From Alteromonas abrolhosensis (lineage in GTDB: Bacteria; Pseudomonadota; Gammaproteobacteria; Enterobacterales; Alteromonadaceae), in contig NZ_MEJH01000007.1 in the NCBI RefSeq assembly GCF_001953635.1, positions 186,001 through 250,000 of the forward strand: a stretch of DNA of 64,000 bases, given 5' to 3'. A program made the translations under genes and the position numbers. Shown in pieces: positions 28,840 through 39,392 of the stretch (its first letter is position 1; every line of letters begins with the position of its first letter). The notes under the pieces were generated by a model. That model made no database searches and had not been told where the DNA came from. It saw nothing but the letters and a program-made list of their open reading frames with translations.

Positions 28840-29022
28840 TAGTTCACTTTCATTGGTTCAGAGTAAAAAAACGGCCGGATTATAAAGGATTTCTATACCA
28901 GATTTACACCTTTTTTAGCATAAACCTTAAATTCGTTTGCCAAAATCCGCGCCACCATTAATTCTTTTCTTTAAGTATCAATAACTTATTAATTAATGAC
29001 ACTTTTTTGAAAAATAACAAAA

Positions 29023-30120
29023 TCACACCTCATCTTTTGAAGTGCGAACAATTGTTACTGTAACTTCATCTCTGTCGTGGTAGAGATGCCTCACCTTCAC
29101 CGCAAATGCATCTTCCAAAGCATTTAATCGGCTTCTTAGCAACGTCATGGCTTCAACTACAGTTTCATAACGTTGTTTCATAGGTAACTTTAAATTGAAT
29201 ATTGCGTGCGTTGCCCAGTGCTTAACTAACCAATCACCCATCAATTTAGCTACCCTATCGGGTTGCTCTATCATATCACATACCAGCAAATCTACACGAC
29301 CAAATTGTGGTCGATAGGTAAACCCGTCTGCCGCGTGATGTTCAACCAACCCCGTGCTCATTAAACTATCTGCTACAAGTCCATTATCGATAGCTTCAAC
29401 GTACATTCCGCGCTTAACTAGCTGATAAGTCCAACCGCCTGGGCATGCACCTAGGTCCACGGCACGTCCTCCGCTTCGAAGTACTTTAGTCTGCTGCTTA
29501 TCACTAAGCATATTCACTAAGGCATCTTCAAGTTTCAGTGTCGAGCGGCTCGGCGCATCACTTGGGAACTTCAATCGACAAATACCCAAGTGATCGCCAC
29601 TAGCATGACTGGGTAATGTATAGCCAATATGGCAAATCTCAAATGACTCAAAGAAAATATGCAGTTTAGGTTTCCCCAGATTTTCCTTAGACGTAAGCCA
29701 CCCCGCTTTTCTTAACGCTTGGCGAAGAGGAACCGTAAACTTTCGGCAAAACTTTGCGAGGGTTTTACCTTCTTCTGTATCTGGGTACTCGACGTCTATG
29801 GCGCCAAAAATTGAAAATGGTTTTTCAACCTCTTTCAAAGCCTCGAGTACTTGCCCTACTCTGTCCTCTTTCTCTATATCGTCTAGTGTGGCAAAAACTG
29901 CCACCAGCTGACGAGGGAAAATACTGTCGTGAACTGCAAACTGAGTAATGGTTTGTTCCAACTGCGAGGGATCGTATAAGTGATAAAGTACAAAGCCACT
30001 GTTCTTCTTCGACACTGGGTAGCCATAACATTGGGCTTCACCATATCGAGATGTAAGTTCGTTAGCCGTATCGTTTTCATACCCAGGTCGGCAATACCCT
30101 AAAATACTGGTGTTAGACAT
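29023..30120 (-). CDS. rlmM: 23S rRNA 2'-O-ribose methyltransferase RlmM
   Basis: SAM-dependent methyltransferase that modifies C2498 of 23S rRNA. The start at 30120 (MSNTSILGYCRPGYEND) matches E. coli RlmM, giving 365 residues; the frame extends seven codons upstream without support. FCRKFTVPLRQAL is the THUMP-like part, RLKFPSDAPSRSTLKLEDA precedes the Rossmann core, and VDLGACPGGWTYQLVKRGM is the SAM-binding motif. LYHDRDEVTV is the C-terminal mark. It overlaps the end of the DUF423 gene, as ygdD-rlmM do in E. coli. Confidence 0.95.
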   Translation of the reverse strand: MSNTSILGYCRPGYENDTANELTSRYGEAQCYGYPVSKKNSGFVLYHLYDPSQLEQTITQFAVHDSIFPRQLVAVFATLDDIEKEDRVGQVLEALKEVEKPFSIFGAIDVEYPDTEEGKTLAKFCRKFTVPLRQALRKAGWLTSKENLGKPKLHIFFESFEICHIGYTLPSHASGDHLGICRLKFPSDAPSRSTLKLEDALVNMLSDKQQTKVLRSGGRAVDLGACPGGWTYQLVKRGMYVEAIDNGLVADSLMSTGLVEHHAADGFTYRPQFGRVDLLVCDMIEQPDRVAKLMGDWLVKHWATHAIFNLKLPMKQRYETVVEAMTLLRSRLNALEDAFAVKVRHLYHDRDEVTVTIVRTSKDEV

Positions 30121-30580
30121 TATCTGCCCCCGACCTTTCATTAACGCTGTTTTGCCCCTCTAGATGTTGCTTCGTGAACTTATGACCCTTTATCAGCCCA
30201 ATTACTAACAACACCCAACCGATAATAAAGAACATGCCCCCTAAAGGGGTTATCGGCCCAAACCATTTTATGCCGCTCATTCCTAGCGCGTATAAACTTC
30301 CACTAAACAACACCGTACCGGTAACGAAACAAAACGCTACTCTGTTGGCCCACGTTGATGAGACAACCCCTGAAAGGGCTGGCAAAAACAGTAAGGCTAA
30401 TGCGTGATACATTTGATAACGCACGCCAATTTCAAAAGTGTTGAGCTGCTGTGCAGTTAACACGCTTTTTAATCCATGTGCGCCGAACGCACCTAATATG
30501 ACCGAAAGGCCAGCTAGCAATGCGCCTGCAATAAGATAAGGTTTAGCAACGGTGGCTAACCCAAGTTTTTCAGTTTTCAT
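30113..30580 (-). CDS. ygdD: DUF423 membrane protein YgdD
   Basis: A 155-residue inner-membrane protein with four predicted helices. The N-terminal GALLAGLSVILGAFGAHGLK and the central QMYHALALL are the hallmarks of DUF423/YgdD. The function is unknown. It overlaps rlmM by 8 bases, the same order as in E. coli, so the two are probably co-translated. Confidence 0.9.
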   Translation of the reverse strand: MKTEKLGLATVAKPYLIAGALLAGLSVILGAFGAHGLKSVLTAQQLNTFEIGVRYQMYHALALLFLPALSGVVSSTWANRVAFCFVTGTVLFSGSLYALGMSGIKWFGPITPLGGMFFIIGWVLLVIGLIKGHKFTKQHLEGQNSVNERSGADNV

Positions 30581-30615
30581 TAAATTAGTCGTTCGCTCTG
30601 ATTTCTAATTCATCA

Positions 30616-31308
30616 TTAATTATTTAAATTGGCTTCTATAAAAGACGCGGTAAGTGTGGCAGCTTTAGCAATATGTTCTTCCTGCGTTTTTCCGCTTGCT
30701 TTTCGAGGCTTAAAACTGTGATCGCCGTCCTCTAAATAAGAGCACTCAATCATGGAAGATAACACGCCGTTCTTTTTGTAACTCTCCACTTCGCTCTTCG
30801 TACCAAAGGTATCTCGTTCACCCTGAATAATAAGCAAAGGTTTAGACGCCGTTTGCAGATGTTCGGTGCGTGTTTTTTCTGGCTTACTAGGAGGGTGGAA
30901 CGGATAGCCCAGCGCTATCGCGCCTTTTACATTGCTCACCGCTTCATACACCATAGTCGCCATTCGCCCGCCCATCGACTTTCCACCGATGAACACAGGC
31001 AAGTTATGCAAGGCTTTGTTATCTTTACTGCAGGTTTCAATCACCGCAGTAAAGTGTGACATAAGTTTATCGGCTTTATCGGGAGGCCTACGCTTACTGG
31101 TAGCTTTTATAGTTTGCATATAAGGAAAGTTAAAAAGCACGGTCGATATGCCTTTTGCAACAAGCTCCGACGCCATCGCTTGCATGAACTCATGTTCCTT
31201 GCCCGCACCAGCTCCGTGGCCCAATATTAAGCACGCTATAGGCTTATCGGCTTCATGCAATTCAATGTCAAAACCAGGCTGTTCAGCGGTGGCATTCGAT
31301 GTAGTCAT
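30616..31308 (-). CDS. Alpha/beta-hydrolase (dienelactone-hydrolase-like) family protein
   Basis: About 230 residues from the ATG at 31308; a TTG at 31338 would extend it by ten residues into gcvA. ILGHGAGAGKEHEFM is the oxyanion-loop region, GGKSMGGRMATM carries the nucleophile Ser, LLIIQGERDTFG the Asp and LEDGDHSFKPRK the His. This matches the cytoplasmic alpha/beta family hydrolases often annotated as KANL3/Tex30-like. The substrate is unknown. It follows gcvA so closely (overlapping or 1 base apart) that they likely share a transcript. Confidence 0.82.
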   Translation of the reverse strand: MTTSNATAEQPGFDIELHEADKPIACLILGHGAGAGKEHEFMQAMASELVAKGISTVLFNFPYMQTIKATSKRRPPDKADKLMSHFTAVIETCSKDNKALHNLPVFIGGKSMGGRMATMVYEAVSNVKGAIALGYPFHPPSKPEKTRTEHLQTASKPLLIIQGERDTFGTKSEVESYKKNGVLSSMIECSYLEDGDHSFKPRKASGKTQEEHIAKAATLTASFIEANLNN

Positions 31309-31309
31309 A

Positions 31310-32212
31310 TTACAGTAAATCCTCTTGTTCAGCTTCAACCAGCGCTAAGATCCAGTCTCTAAATGCAGCAATCTTTCCTAATTCAGCTTGTGATTCCTCA
31401 CACACTAAATAAAACGCGTCACGACTCTCCACTCGCTCCTCGAACGGCATAACCAGTCTCCCCGCTTCAATTTCTGGCCTTGCAAGTACCGTATTACCCA
31501 ACGCAATACCTTGCCCTAGCGCCGCTGCCTGTAAAACTAGCATCGAGTGACTGAAAACCGGGCCTTGGTTAACGTTTACGCCAACCACACCTACGTGCTT
31601 CAACCAATTCTTCCATGCCGTACGGCTTAAGTCGTGAAGCAGCACGTGATGTCTTAAGTCGGATAAACTGGATAAAGGTTTGGGGCCTTGAAAAAGCATA
31701 GGCGAACAGAGCGGCGTCAGGAATTCCCGATGTAGTTGGTCGGCTTGAAGACCAGCCCAACGACCTTTACCGTAATATATTGCAACATCTACATCGTCTT
31801 CTAAAAAGCCTTCATCGAAATCAACGGCTTTTATGCGTACGTCGATGTCTGGATGTGCCAAACTAAATTTATGAATACGGGGCACTAACCATTGGCTTGC
31901 AAAGCTTGGTGGCATGGCTACCGTAATGGCACCTTTGCTTCCCTTTGCAAGCAATCTTTCTGTCGCGTCTTGTAAGTTCTTAAAGATATCTTTTAATTCG
32001 AGGAAATAAGCTTGCCCCTCTTCTGTAAGAAGCAGAGTCCTATTTCTACGTAGAAACAATTTCATGGATAAGAAATCTTCAAGCGCTTTGATTTGATGAC
32101 TCACCGCTGCTTGAGTAACAAAAAGTTCATCAGCAGCCTTCGTAAAGCTCAAATGGCGCGCAGCCGCTTCAAACGATTTCAAGGCGTTAAGAGGGGGTAA
32201 ACGTCGGTGCAT
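31310..32212 (-). CDS. gcvA: LysR-family glycine cleavage regulator GcvA
   Basis: A 300-residue transcription regulator nearly colinear with E. coli GcvA: RLPPLNALKSFEAAARHLSF and FVTQAAVSHQIKALEDFL in the helix-turn-helix region, then the effector domain with PSFASQWLVPRIHKF, VDVAIYYGKG and GPVFSHSMLVLQAAALGQG. GcvA activates or represses the gcvTHP operon in response to glycine and purines together with GcvR. No gcv genes are in the window. It reads into the hydrolase gene. Confidence 0.92.
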   Translation of the reverse strand: MHRRLPPLNALKSFEAAARHLSFTKAADELFVTQAAVSHQIKALEDFLSMKLFLRRNRTLLLTEEGQAYFLELKDIFKNLQDATERLLAKGSKGAITVAMPPSFASQWLVPRIHKFSLAHPDIDVRIKAVDFDEGFLEDDVDVAIYYGKGRWAGLQADQLHREFLTPLCSPMLFQGPKPLSSLSDLRHHVLLHDLSRTAWKNWLKHVGVVGVNVNQGPVFSHSMLVLQAAALGQGIALGNTVLARPEIEAGRLVMPFEERVESRDAFYLVCEESQAELGKIAAFRDWILALVEAEQEDLL

Positions 32213-32428
32213 ATATCGTTTTTAATCCAGTGTGACCGAAGCATGACAAATTCATTAGTTTTTCTAATGACAACCCATACTTTTACTCGTTTTATTTTCC
32301 ACCACCTGTTGACTATAATTTACCCGAAATTAAAAAAGAGCATTTAATTTCAGCATTTTATGATGAACATTTGTTAAACATTTTAACATTCATCAACAAT
32401 TATTTAATTATTTTTATTAGGTGTGAAA

Positions 32429-32707
32429 ATGAAAAAGTTACTTTTAGCTAGTGTTTCTGTAATGGCTTTTGTGAGCGCTGCTGCAAATGCTAACGCACAA
32501 CCAGAAAAGATCAATCTACAATCGTTAATCAACACTGCAATGACCAGCGTTAAGATGGCTGAAGTATTGCCAGAAAACGACGCACATATCCTTGTGAAAA
32601 AACAATCGAAAGCAATCTTGGCTGAAGAGACGCAAGTTCAGCTTCACAAGAACTTATTAGCAATGGCAAAAGGTGAAGAGCGCGTAAACGTTTCCGAAAC
32701 GGAATAA
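32429..32707 (+). CDS. Small exported protein of unknown function
   Basis: A 92-residue protein. The ATG at 32429 has an AGGTG site five bases upstream; a GTG six bases earlier also exists. A signal peptide is clear (KKLLLASVSVMAFVSAAANANA, cleavage near Ala22-24). The mature part is a short, polar, helical domain (INLQSLINTAMTSVKMAEVL and LHKNLLAMAKGEE). It resembles the small periplasmic DUF3718-type proteins of Alteromonadales, but I do not recognise it firmly. It stands alone, divergent from gcvA. Confidence 0.7.
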   Translation: MKKLLLASVSVMAFVSAAANANAQPEKINLQSLINTAMTSVKMAEVLPENDAHILVKKQSKAILAEETQVQLHKNLLAMAKGEERVNVSETE

Positions 32708-32729
32708 GCAACTCACACACCTGATACGC

Positions 32730-32751
32730 ATGCCGGTGCTTGCACCGGCAT
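32730..32751. terminator. Strong hairpin between the small exported gene and kdsA
   Basis: ATGCCGGTGC/GCACCGGCAT with a two-base loop. There is no T-run on either strand, so termination would be weak or factor-assisted. It lies between two convergent genes. Confidence 0.5.
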
Positions 32752-32769
32752 ACGCCATCAATTACTTGC

Positions 32770-33627
<858 letters not shown>

Positions 33628-33644
33628 CTATTTCCAGTTAAATC

Positions 33645-34016
33645 TTAAAAAAGAGGTTGTTTAGTGACAGCAACCATCGCCGTTGCCATTAATACAGCAA
33701 GTGCTGCTACGAAAAAGCTCCATTTACCCATGGTTGTCTTAGCTTTTTTCAGCGCAAATAACCCAAACACAATATAAAGCACCACACCAACAACCTTAAA
33801 TGTTAGCCATGCATTCACAAACGGATATTGTGACAGAATAACGCACAGCCAGATAGCGCTTGCTAACAGCACTGTATCAACTATGTGAGGAAGAATTTTA
33901 ACCCACTTTTTGCTTAAAACAGAGGCATCGAATTGGCTCCATATAAAGCGAAAAACAAACAATAAAATGCTTAAGCCAACGGCGGTCATGTGAAGGTGTT
34001 TTGCCATCATGTACAT
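33645..34016 (-). CDS. sirB2: SirB2-family membrane protein
   Basis: A 123-residue membrane protein with four helices (KHLHMTAVGLSILLFVFRF at the start, VDTVLLASAIWLCVIL, WLTFKVVGVVLYIVFGLFAL and a last helix near the end). This is the SirB/YchQ family. In E. coli the order is prmC-sirB2-sirB1-kdsA; here sirB1 is missing and a response regulator stands between prmC and sirB2. The function is unknown. It lies 20 bases upstream of kdsA. Confidence 0.88.
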   Translation of the reverse strand: MYMMAKHLHMTAVGLSILLFVFRFIWSQFDASVLSKKWVKILPHIVDTVLLASAIWLCVILSQYPFVNAWLTFKVVGVVLYIVFGLFALKKAKTTMGKWSFFVAALAVLMATAMVAVTKQPLF

Positions 34017-34191
34017 AATGTGTTCCTGTTCTTGTTAGATAGTAAGCCTGCAACTCGTCTCTTTAACACATGGGTTACTTTTCAAGACTACTAGCTCAAA
34101 GGCTTGTCAGATTTAAGTTAACCAATCTTAACGAGAAACAAGCTTCAATAGATTAAGCAAACGGTAGCCTAAGTATACGAGTATTGGCTTC

Positions 34192-34222
34192 AAAAAAAAC
34201 AGGTGCTTATGAGCACCTGTTT
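34192..34222 (-). terminator. Terminator after the HD-GYP response regulator
   Basis: AACAGGTGCT/AGCACCTGTT hairpin with a TATG loop, followed on the minus strand by eight T. It separates the regulator gene from sirB2-kdsA. Confidence 0.88.
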
Positions 34223-34290
34223 GTCCATTAATTTTTAGCGCCTACCGCGTTATTGTAACGCATAACCTTTCGTAAATAACGGGAAATGAG

Positions 34291-35856
34291 TTACTTTACG
34301 TCAGGGAACTCAGCCTGAATAGCTAGAAAAGCGGGAAGGTCATCTAGCACGCATTGTACTAATTGAGGGTCAAAGTGTTTACCGCTTTCCTCTTTTAGCA
34401 CCGCTTCGACTTTATCAATTGTCCACGCAGGCTTGTACGGTCTAGCATTTAATAATGCATCAAACACGTCTACCAAGGTCGCTATGCGGCTTTTAATATC
34501 AATTTCTTCACCTTTAAGTCCATCCGGGTACCCTTTCCCATCCCAGCGTTCGTGATGCTGTTTCGCAAGCATTGCCGCAAGTTGAATAGTCGGACGGCTG
34601 GAGTCTTGCAATATCTGATAGCCAAATTCGGCGTGCTGACGTATTTTGAATACTTCTTCTTCGGTTAACGGCGTTGTTTTTTGCAAAATAGATTTTGGAA
34701 CGATAGAAGTACCGATATCATGAAGCGGCACAGCAAGGCGCAGCGCGTTAATATCTTGCTCATTTAGTCCGACTTTAGTCGCTAAAAGCTGCGCCATTTC
34801 AACCGTTCTTGTCAAGTTGTTAGAGGCATTCGATTCATGCTCTAACGCACGACCTAAGCGCTCAATTATTTCTTTTTGTGTTGCTTCAACATCAACGGTT
34901 TTAAGTACATTATCAAAAGCAAGCTGAACACTGTCTGAAAAGCGTTTCACCAGATGACGATCGCTTTCCCCAATTCTTCTAGGCAACCCTGACAGGTACA
35001 AAAGTGCGCCATTGTGAGTCTTACTATTGCAATAAGCCACCACGTGATCTTCGGCATAGACTATTTGTTTGTCGCGCATGGCTCTTGCACACAATGCGTA
35101 TTCCTGAGCACTAATCGCGTCTTTTAAAGGCACCCCTTCCTTACTGGCGTACTCGCCGTTGCCAGCAAAAACATATAATTCGTCGTCACCCAGTTTGTTG
35201 TTGCTGGTGTTGATAGTACGCGATGTGGTTGCCACCGCAGTGGTAATGTAGGCAGCATCCTTTGAACAGCCCAAAATAGATGCAAGCTGTTGAATAATAC
35301 CCTGCATGAACTTTTCGAGGGAACGGGAGGAAAATAAATCTACAGACGCATCTATAATTTTTTCAAGGCCGCGTCTATTTTCTTCGATGACAATAATATC
35401 TCGATAAGAGCGGAGGGCTGCAATGATAACAGTAAAAAGTTTTTGCGCGGTGAGTTCGGTTTTCGACTTGTAGTCGTTGATGTCGTAATTAATGATGACA
35501 TCTTTTTCAGGAGCTTGGCCAGGTTGTCCGGTACGCAAAATAATACGCGTGAAATGATTGTCTAATTCGTTACGAACATACTCCGCCACTTTAAGACCGG
35601 CGTCGTCAGTCTCCATAACAACATCAAGTAACACAACGGCGATATCATCATGGGTTTTGAAAATGGCCTTCGCTTCCTCTCCGCTATAGGCACTAACAAA
35701 CTCAAGGGTTTTGCCATTTAAACTAAAGTCATTTAGCGCCAGCTTGGTAACGGCGTGTACTTCGGGTTCATCATCAACAATGAGTACTTTCCAGCTACCC
35801 AGATCATCTACTTCATTTTCATCGTCATCTTCTGCGAAAAGAAAGTCATCATTCAT
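34291..35856 (-). CDS. Response regulator with REC, DUF3369 and HD-GYP domains
   Basis: 521 residues from the ATG at 35856, which has an AGGA site; the frame extends 23 codons upstream without support. Residues about 22-145 are a receiver domain (WKVLIVDDEPEVH, phospho-acceptor Asp78 in LLDVV). About 165-315 resemble DUF3369. About 330-510 form an HD-GYP domain with intact HDIGTSIVP, HHERWDGKGYPDGLKGEEI motifs, so cyclic di-GMP hydrolysis is likely. No histidine kinase is adjacent. It sits inside the hemA-prfA-prmC-sirB2-kdsA block, in the place between prmC and sirB2. Confidence 0.92.
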   Translation of the reverse strand: MNDDFLFAEDDDENEVDDLGSWKVLIVDDEPEVHAVTKLALNDFSLNGKTLEFVSAYSGEEAKAIFKTHDDIAVVLLDVVMETDDAGLKVAEYVRNELDNHFTRIILRTGQPGQAPEKDVIINYDINDYKSKTELTAQKLFTVIIAALRSYRDIIVIEENRRGLEKIIDASVDLFSSRSLEKFMQGIIQQLASILGCSKDAAYITTAVATTSRTINTSNNKLGDDELYVFAGNGEYASKEGVPLKDAISAQEYALCARAMRDKQIVYAEDHVVAYCNSKTHNGALLYLSGLPRRIGESDRHLVKRFSDSVQLAFDNVLKTVDVEATQKEIIERLGRALEHESNASNNLTRTVEMAQLLATKVGLNEQDINALRLAVPLHDIGTSIVPKSILQKTTPLTEEEVFKIRQHAEFGYQILQDSSRPTIQLAAMLAKQHHERWDGKGYPDGLKGEEIDIKSRIATLVDVFDALLNARPYKPAWTIDKVEAVLKEESGKHFDPQLVQCVLDDLPAFLAIQAEFPDVK

Positions 35857-36009
35857 CTGGTACGTCCTGTAGTGTAAGAGATTGTTTATTCTAGCGCTTT
35901 TTAGAGTGTGATAGTCGCTTACCAAATACTAATGTAAAACAGAATATTAGCAAGTTTGCAATTAAATTTTGATAACTACAGGAAAGATAATTTCTTTGAA
36001 GGTTGAAAA

Positions 36010-36849
36010 CTACTGCCACTGTCCTAGCGTTACGCGGTCATTGTCGCCGTAGTCTTTAATAGTTTTGACGTCTATAAATCCCGCATCTGCAAGCAAAGCG
36101 TTAACCGCTGCCCCTTGGTCAAAGCCGTGTTCGAATGCAAGTAAGGCACCTTTATTGAGATATTGCGGCGCGCTATTAATGATGTGTTTGATGTCGTCTA
36201 GACCATCACTGCCCGAGGTTAATGCTGTTTTAGGCTCAAAACGCACGTCACCCTCATTAAGGTATGGACTGGATTCTTCTATGTAAGGTGGGTTTGAAAC
36301 AATAATGTCAAAGGTTTGGCCTGCCAGTGCACTAAACCAGTCACTTTGCACAAAATGCGCATTGGCTATGCTATTAGCTTGGGCATTGCGGGAAGCAAGC
36401 TTCACCGCCCCCGCTTGAAAGTCTACGCCAGTAACGGATGCTTCTGGCAGTTCGCTCGCTAATGCCAACGCAATAGCGCCCGTACCGGTTCCCAAATCAC
36501 AGATTGATAAGGGTGCAGAGGATTGTTGATTTGCCCAATTAAGCACCTGCTCAACCAATACTTCAGTATCCGGTCGTGGAATTAATGTATCTGGCGAGGT
36601 AAACAGTGACAGGGTCCAGAAATCACGCTTGCCGATAATATACGCCACGGGCTCACCCCGTTTACGCTTGGCCACATCCGCTTCAAATTGCGCTTTCTGG
36701 TCGGCATCCAAGGTTTTATCAGGCCATGTGAATAGATAAGTTTGTGACTTACCTAGAATGTTCGCCAACATGACTTTTGCATCAACAGAGGGTGACTCCC
36801 CACCCTCTAGTTGCTCAGCAGCCCATGCTAAGGCGTTGTCTATGCGCAT
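36010..36849 (-). CDS. prmC: Release-factor glutamine methyltransferase
   Basis: A 279-residue SAM-dependent enzyme that methylates the Gln of the GGQ motif in RF1 and RF2. The SAM-binding loop is ICDLGTGTGAIALALA and the catalytic motif is VSNPPYIEES. The N-terminal helical domain carries SQTYLFTWPD and the linker KRGEPVAYIIGKRDFW. It lies 36 bases after prfA, the gene for its substrate, as in other gammaproteobacteria. Confidence 0.96.
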   Translation of the reverse strand: MRIDNALAWAAEQLEGGESPSVDAKVMLANILGKSQTYLFTWPDKTLDADQKAQFEADVAKRKRGEPVAYIIGKRDFWTLSLFTSPDTLIPRPDTEVLVEQVLNWANQQSSAPLSICDLGTGTGAIALALASELPEASVTGVDFQAGAVKLASRNAQANSIANAHFVQSDWFSALAGQTFDIIVSNPPYIEESSPYLNEGDVRFEPKTALTSGSDGLDDIKHIINSAPQYLNKGALLAFEHGFDQGAAVNALLADAGFIDVKTIKDYGDNDRVTLGQWQ

Positions 36850-36885
36850 TGTTTTTCTATAAACAGTTTGTGTAACAAGACAGCG

Positions 36886-37971
36886 TTATTCGTCAGACAG
36901 AGAGGCCAGTAGATCGGCCTGATGCTCTTGCAAAATTGGGTCGATAAGCTGCTTAAGGTCACCTTCCACCACTTCGTCTAAACGATAAATAGTCAGGTTG
37001 ATACGGTGGTCGGTTACACGTCCCTGCGGGAAGTTATAAGTACGAATTCGCTCAGAGCGGTCACCGCTACCGACTAGGCTCTTACGAGTAGAAGCCTCTT
37101 CTGCTGCTCGCTTCTCTTCTTCAATCTGATTTAAGCGCGCTTGAAGTACCGACATCGCTTTCGCACGGTTTTTGTGCTGTGAACGCTCGTCCTGACATTC
37201 CACTACCAAGCCTGTTGGCAAGTGAGTAATACGAATAGCCGAGTCGGTTTTGTTAACGTGCTGACCACCCGCACCTGATGCACGGAAGGTATCGATGCGA
37301 AGCTCTGCAGGATTAATTTCAATTGCCTGCGACTCTGGAATTTCTGGTAATACCGCCACGGTACATGCCGAGGTATGGATACGGCCTTGTGATTCGGTTT
37401 CTGGTACACGCTGTACGCGGTGACCGCCCGACTCGAATTTCAATACGCCGTACACGCCATCGCCGCTAACATTCGCAATGACTTCTTTATAACCGCCGTG
37501 CTCACCTTCATTGGCGTTAACCAACTCTACGCGCCAGCCACGACTTTCGGCATAACGGCTGTACATGCGGAACAAGTCACCTGCGAATATTGCCGCTTCG
37601 TCACCACCCGCACCAGCGCGAATTTCCAAGAAACAGTTGTTATCATCGTTAGGATCTTTAGGCAGAAGTAAAACCTGAAGCTCAGTTTCAAGGCGCTCAA
37701 TTTCCGCCTTGGCTTCTTTCATCTCTTCCTGTGCCATCTCGCGCATTTCGGCGTCGTCTTCATTCAGCATTTCCTGCGCTGAAGCCAAGTTTTCTTGTGC
37801 TTGCTGATAAGCATTAAAGCCTGCCACTACATCTTCTAGCTGACTGAACTCTTTTGACAAGTTGCGAAACTTATCCTGATCGCCGATAACTCCAGGGTCG
37901 CCTAACAACGCCTGAACTTCTTCGAAACGCTCGACTAAGTGTTCGAGTTTCCTAACTACCGACTCTTTCAT
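36886..37971 (-). CDS. prfA: Peptide chain release factor 1
   Basis: A 361-residue factor that ends translation at UAA and UAG. The GGQ motif lies in [16 protein letters not shown], and the stop-codon-recognition region in [19 protein letters not shown]. Length and ends match E. coli RF1 (360 residues). It lies 15 bases downstream of hemA and upstream of prmC. Confidence 0.97.
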   Translation of the reverse strand: MKESVVRKLEHLVERFEEVQALLGDPGVIGDQDKFRNLSKEFSQLEDVVAGFNAYQQAQENLASAQEMLNEDDAEMREMAQEEMKEAKAEIERLETELQVLLLPKDPNDDNNCFLEIRAGAGGDEAAIFAGDLFRMYSRYAESRGWRVELVNANEGEHGGYKEVIANVSGDGVYGVLKFESGGHRVQRVPETESQGRIHTSACTVAVLPEIPESQAIEINPAELRIDTFRASGAGGQHVNKTDSAIRITHLPTGLVVECQDERSQHKNRAKAMSVLQARLNQIEEEKRAAEEASTRKSLVGSGDRSERIRTYNFPQGRVTDHRINLTIYRLDEVVEGDLKQLIDPILQEHQADLLASLSDE

Positions 37972-37986
37972 ATGCTTTTTATTACC

Positions 37987-39261
37987 TTATTTATTATCGT
38001 CTGACGAAAAGTCAGATAAATCTAATGCCTGTCCCATCCATCGGCTTAACGCCGGGTCATCGTGCATGGCAGCCTCGCGTAACGCTAAGGTAGTTGGGTG
38101 CAATAGCGTATTGGTTAATTTATACGCCATTTCTTCTAATACCGTTTCGGCATTTTTACCTTCTGCCAATTGCGCTTTGGCTTTTTCCACAATATCGTCA
38201 CGCTGTGCCATGCCTTTCTGGCGATACTGTCTAACTAAATCAATCGATTGCTGAGACTGCTTCCACGTCATGTAGTCGCTAGCTTGCTTGTCGATGAGCT
38301 TTTCTGCTTCTTTTGCTGCTTGCTCGCGGTTTTCTAAATTCTTCTGAACAATATGCTGCAAATCATCAACGGTATAAAGATAGGCATCGCCTAGCTCGTT
38401 AACCTCTGATTCGATATCTCGTGGTACTGCAAGGTCAACCAAAAACATCGGCATGTTTTTGCGCTGTTTAAGGGCTTTCTCAACCATGCCCTTGCCTATT
38501 AAAGGCAGTTGGCTTGCGGTAGAGCTTATCACGATATCGAAGTCTTTTAAGTGCTCTGGCACCTGCGATAAGGTAAACACACTCGCATCTAATGTTTCGG
38601 CTAAGGCCTCTGCGCGGGCTACGGTTCTATTCGCCACCGCCAAACAGCTCACGCCCTGCTCTTTCAAGTGTTGGGCAACTAGCTCTATGGTCTCGCCAGC
38701 TCCCACTAGTAACACTGAACGCTTGGGTAGCTCAGCAAAAATATGTTTTGCCAGCTGCACGGCTGCATAAGCCACGCTTACCGCGTTTGCACCTATATCT
38801 GTTTCACTGCGAACTCGTTTCGCCACTGAAAACGTATGTTGAAACAGCTTATCAAATTCGCTGCTCACCATACCTGAGTGTTTTGCATCGCCAAACGCCT
38901 GCTTCACCTGACCCAAGATTTGAGGCTCACCTAAAATCAGTGAATCAAGCCCGCTGGCTACACGCATTATATGCTTTACCGCTTCATCTTGCGCGAGCAC
39001 ATAGCTGTTATTGGCAATCTCTTCTACATCTAAATGATGGAAGTCACTTAACCATTGTAGAAGCTTTTGGCCCGTATCGTCTTGAGTATTGACGTATAGC
39101 TCAGTGCGGTTACAGGTCGATACGATGACAGACTCTTCTACCCCTTCCAGCTTTTTTAAACTCGCAAGCGCTTCCACCAGAGAATCTGGTGTAAAGGCCA
39201 CTTTTTCACGAAGTGCTACTGGTGCTGTTTTGTGGTTAATACCGAGGGCGAGTAAAGTCAT
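37987..39261 (-). CDS. hemA: Glutamyl-tRNA reductase
   Basis: Enzyme that reduces glutamyl-tRNA to glutamate-1-semialdehyde, the first committed step of haem synthesis. The start at 39261 (MTLLALGINHKTAPVALREK) matches E. coli; a longer frame to 39309 has no support. The catalytic Cys lies in VSTCNRTELYV, and VLLVGAGETIELVAQHL is the NADPH-binding loop. ASGLDSLILGEPQILGQVK is the active-site signature. The start lacks a clear Shine-Dalgarno sequence. It is divergent from lolB, 131 bases away, and heads the prfA-prmC block. Confidence 0.96.
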   Translation of the reverse strand: MTLLALGINHKTAPVALREKVAFTPDSLVEALASLKKLEGVEESVIVSTCNRTELYVNTQDDTGQKLLQWLSDFHHLDVEEIANNSYVLAQDEAVKHIMRVASGLDSLILGEPQILGQVKQAFGDAKHSGMVSSEFDKLFQHTFSVAKRVRSETDIGANAVSVAYAAVQLAKHIFAELPKRSVLLVGAGETIELVAQHLKEQGVSCLAVANRTVARAEALAETLDASVFTLSQVPEHLKDFDIVISSTASQLPLIGKGMVEKALKQRKNMPMFLVDLAVPRDIESEVNELGDAYLYTVDDLQHIVQKNLENREQAAKEAEKLIDKQASDYMTWKQSQQSIDLVRQYRQKGMAQRDDIVEKAKAQLAEGKNAETVLEEMAYKLTNTLLHPTTLALREAAMHDDPALSRWMGQALDLSDFSSDDNK

Positions 39262-39392
39262 TAAAATCTGTGCTGGCAACGTCGGAGCGGCATTGTACGA
39301 AAAACCCAAAATGATTGAAAGTGTTGGTGAAACTGTGTTCCCATAATGTCATAGCTAAATATGTTTTATTTTTATACAGGTAACACGCCTTA

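Noticed and set aside
38592..39092. A 166-codon frame antisense to hemA
   Set aside because: It lies within a gene whose identity is certain and shows no domain or signals of its own.
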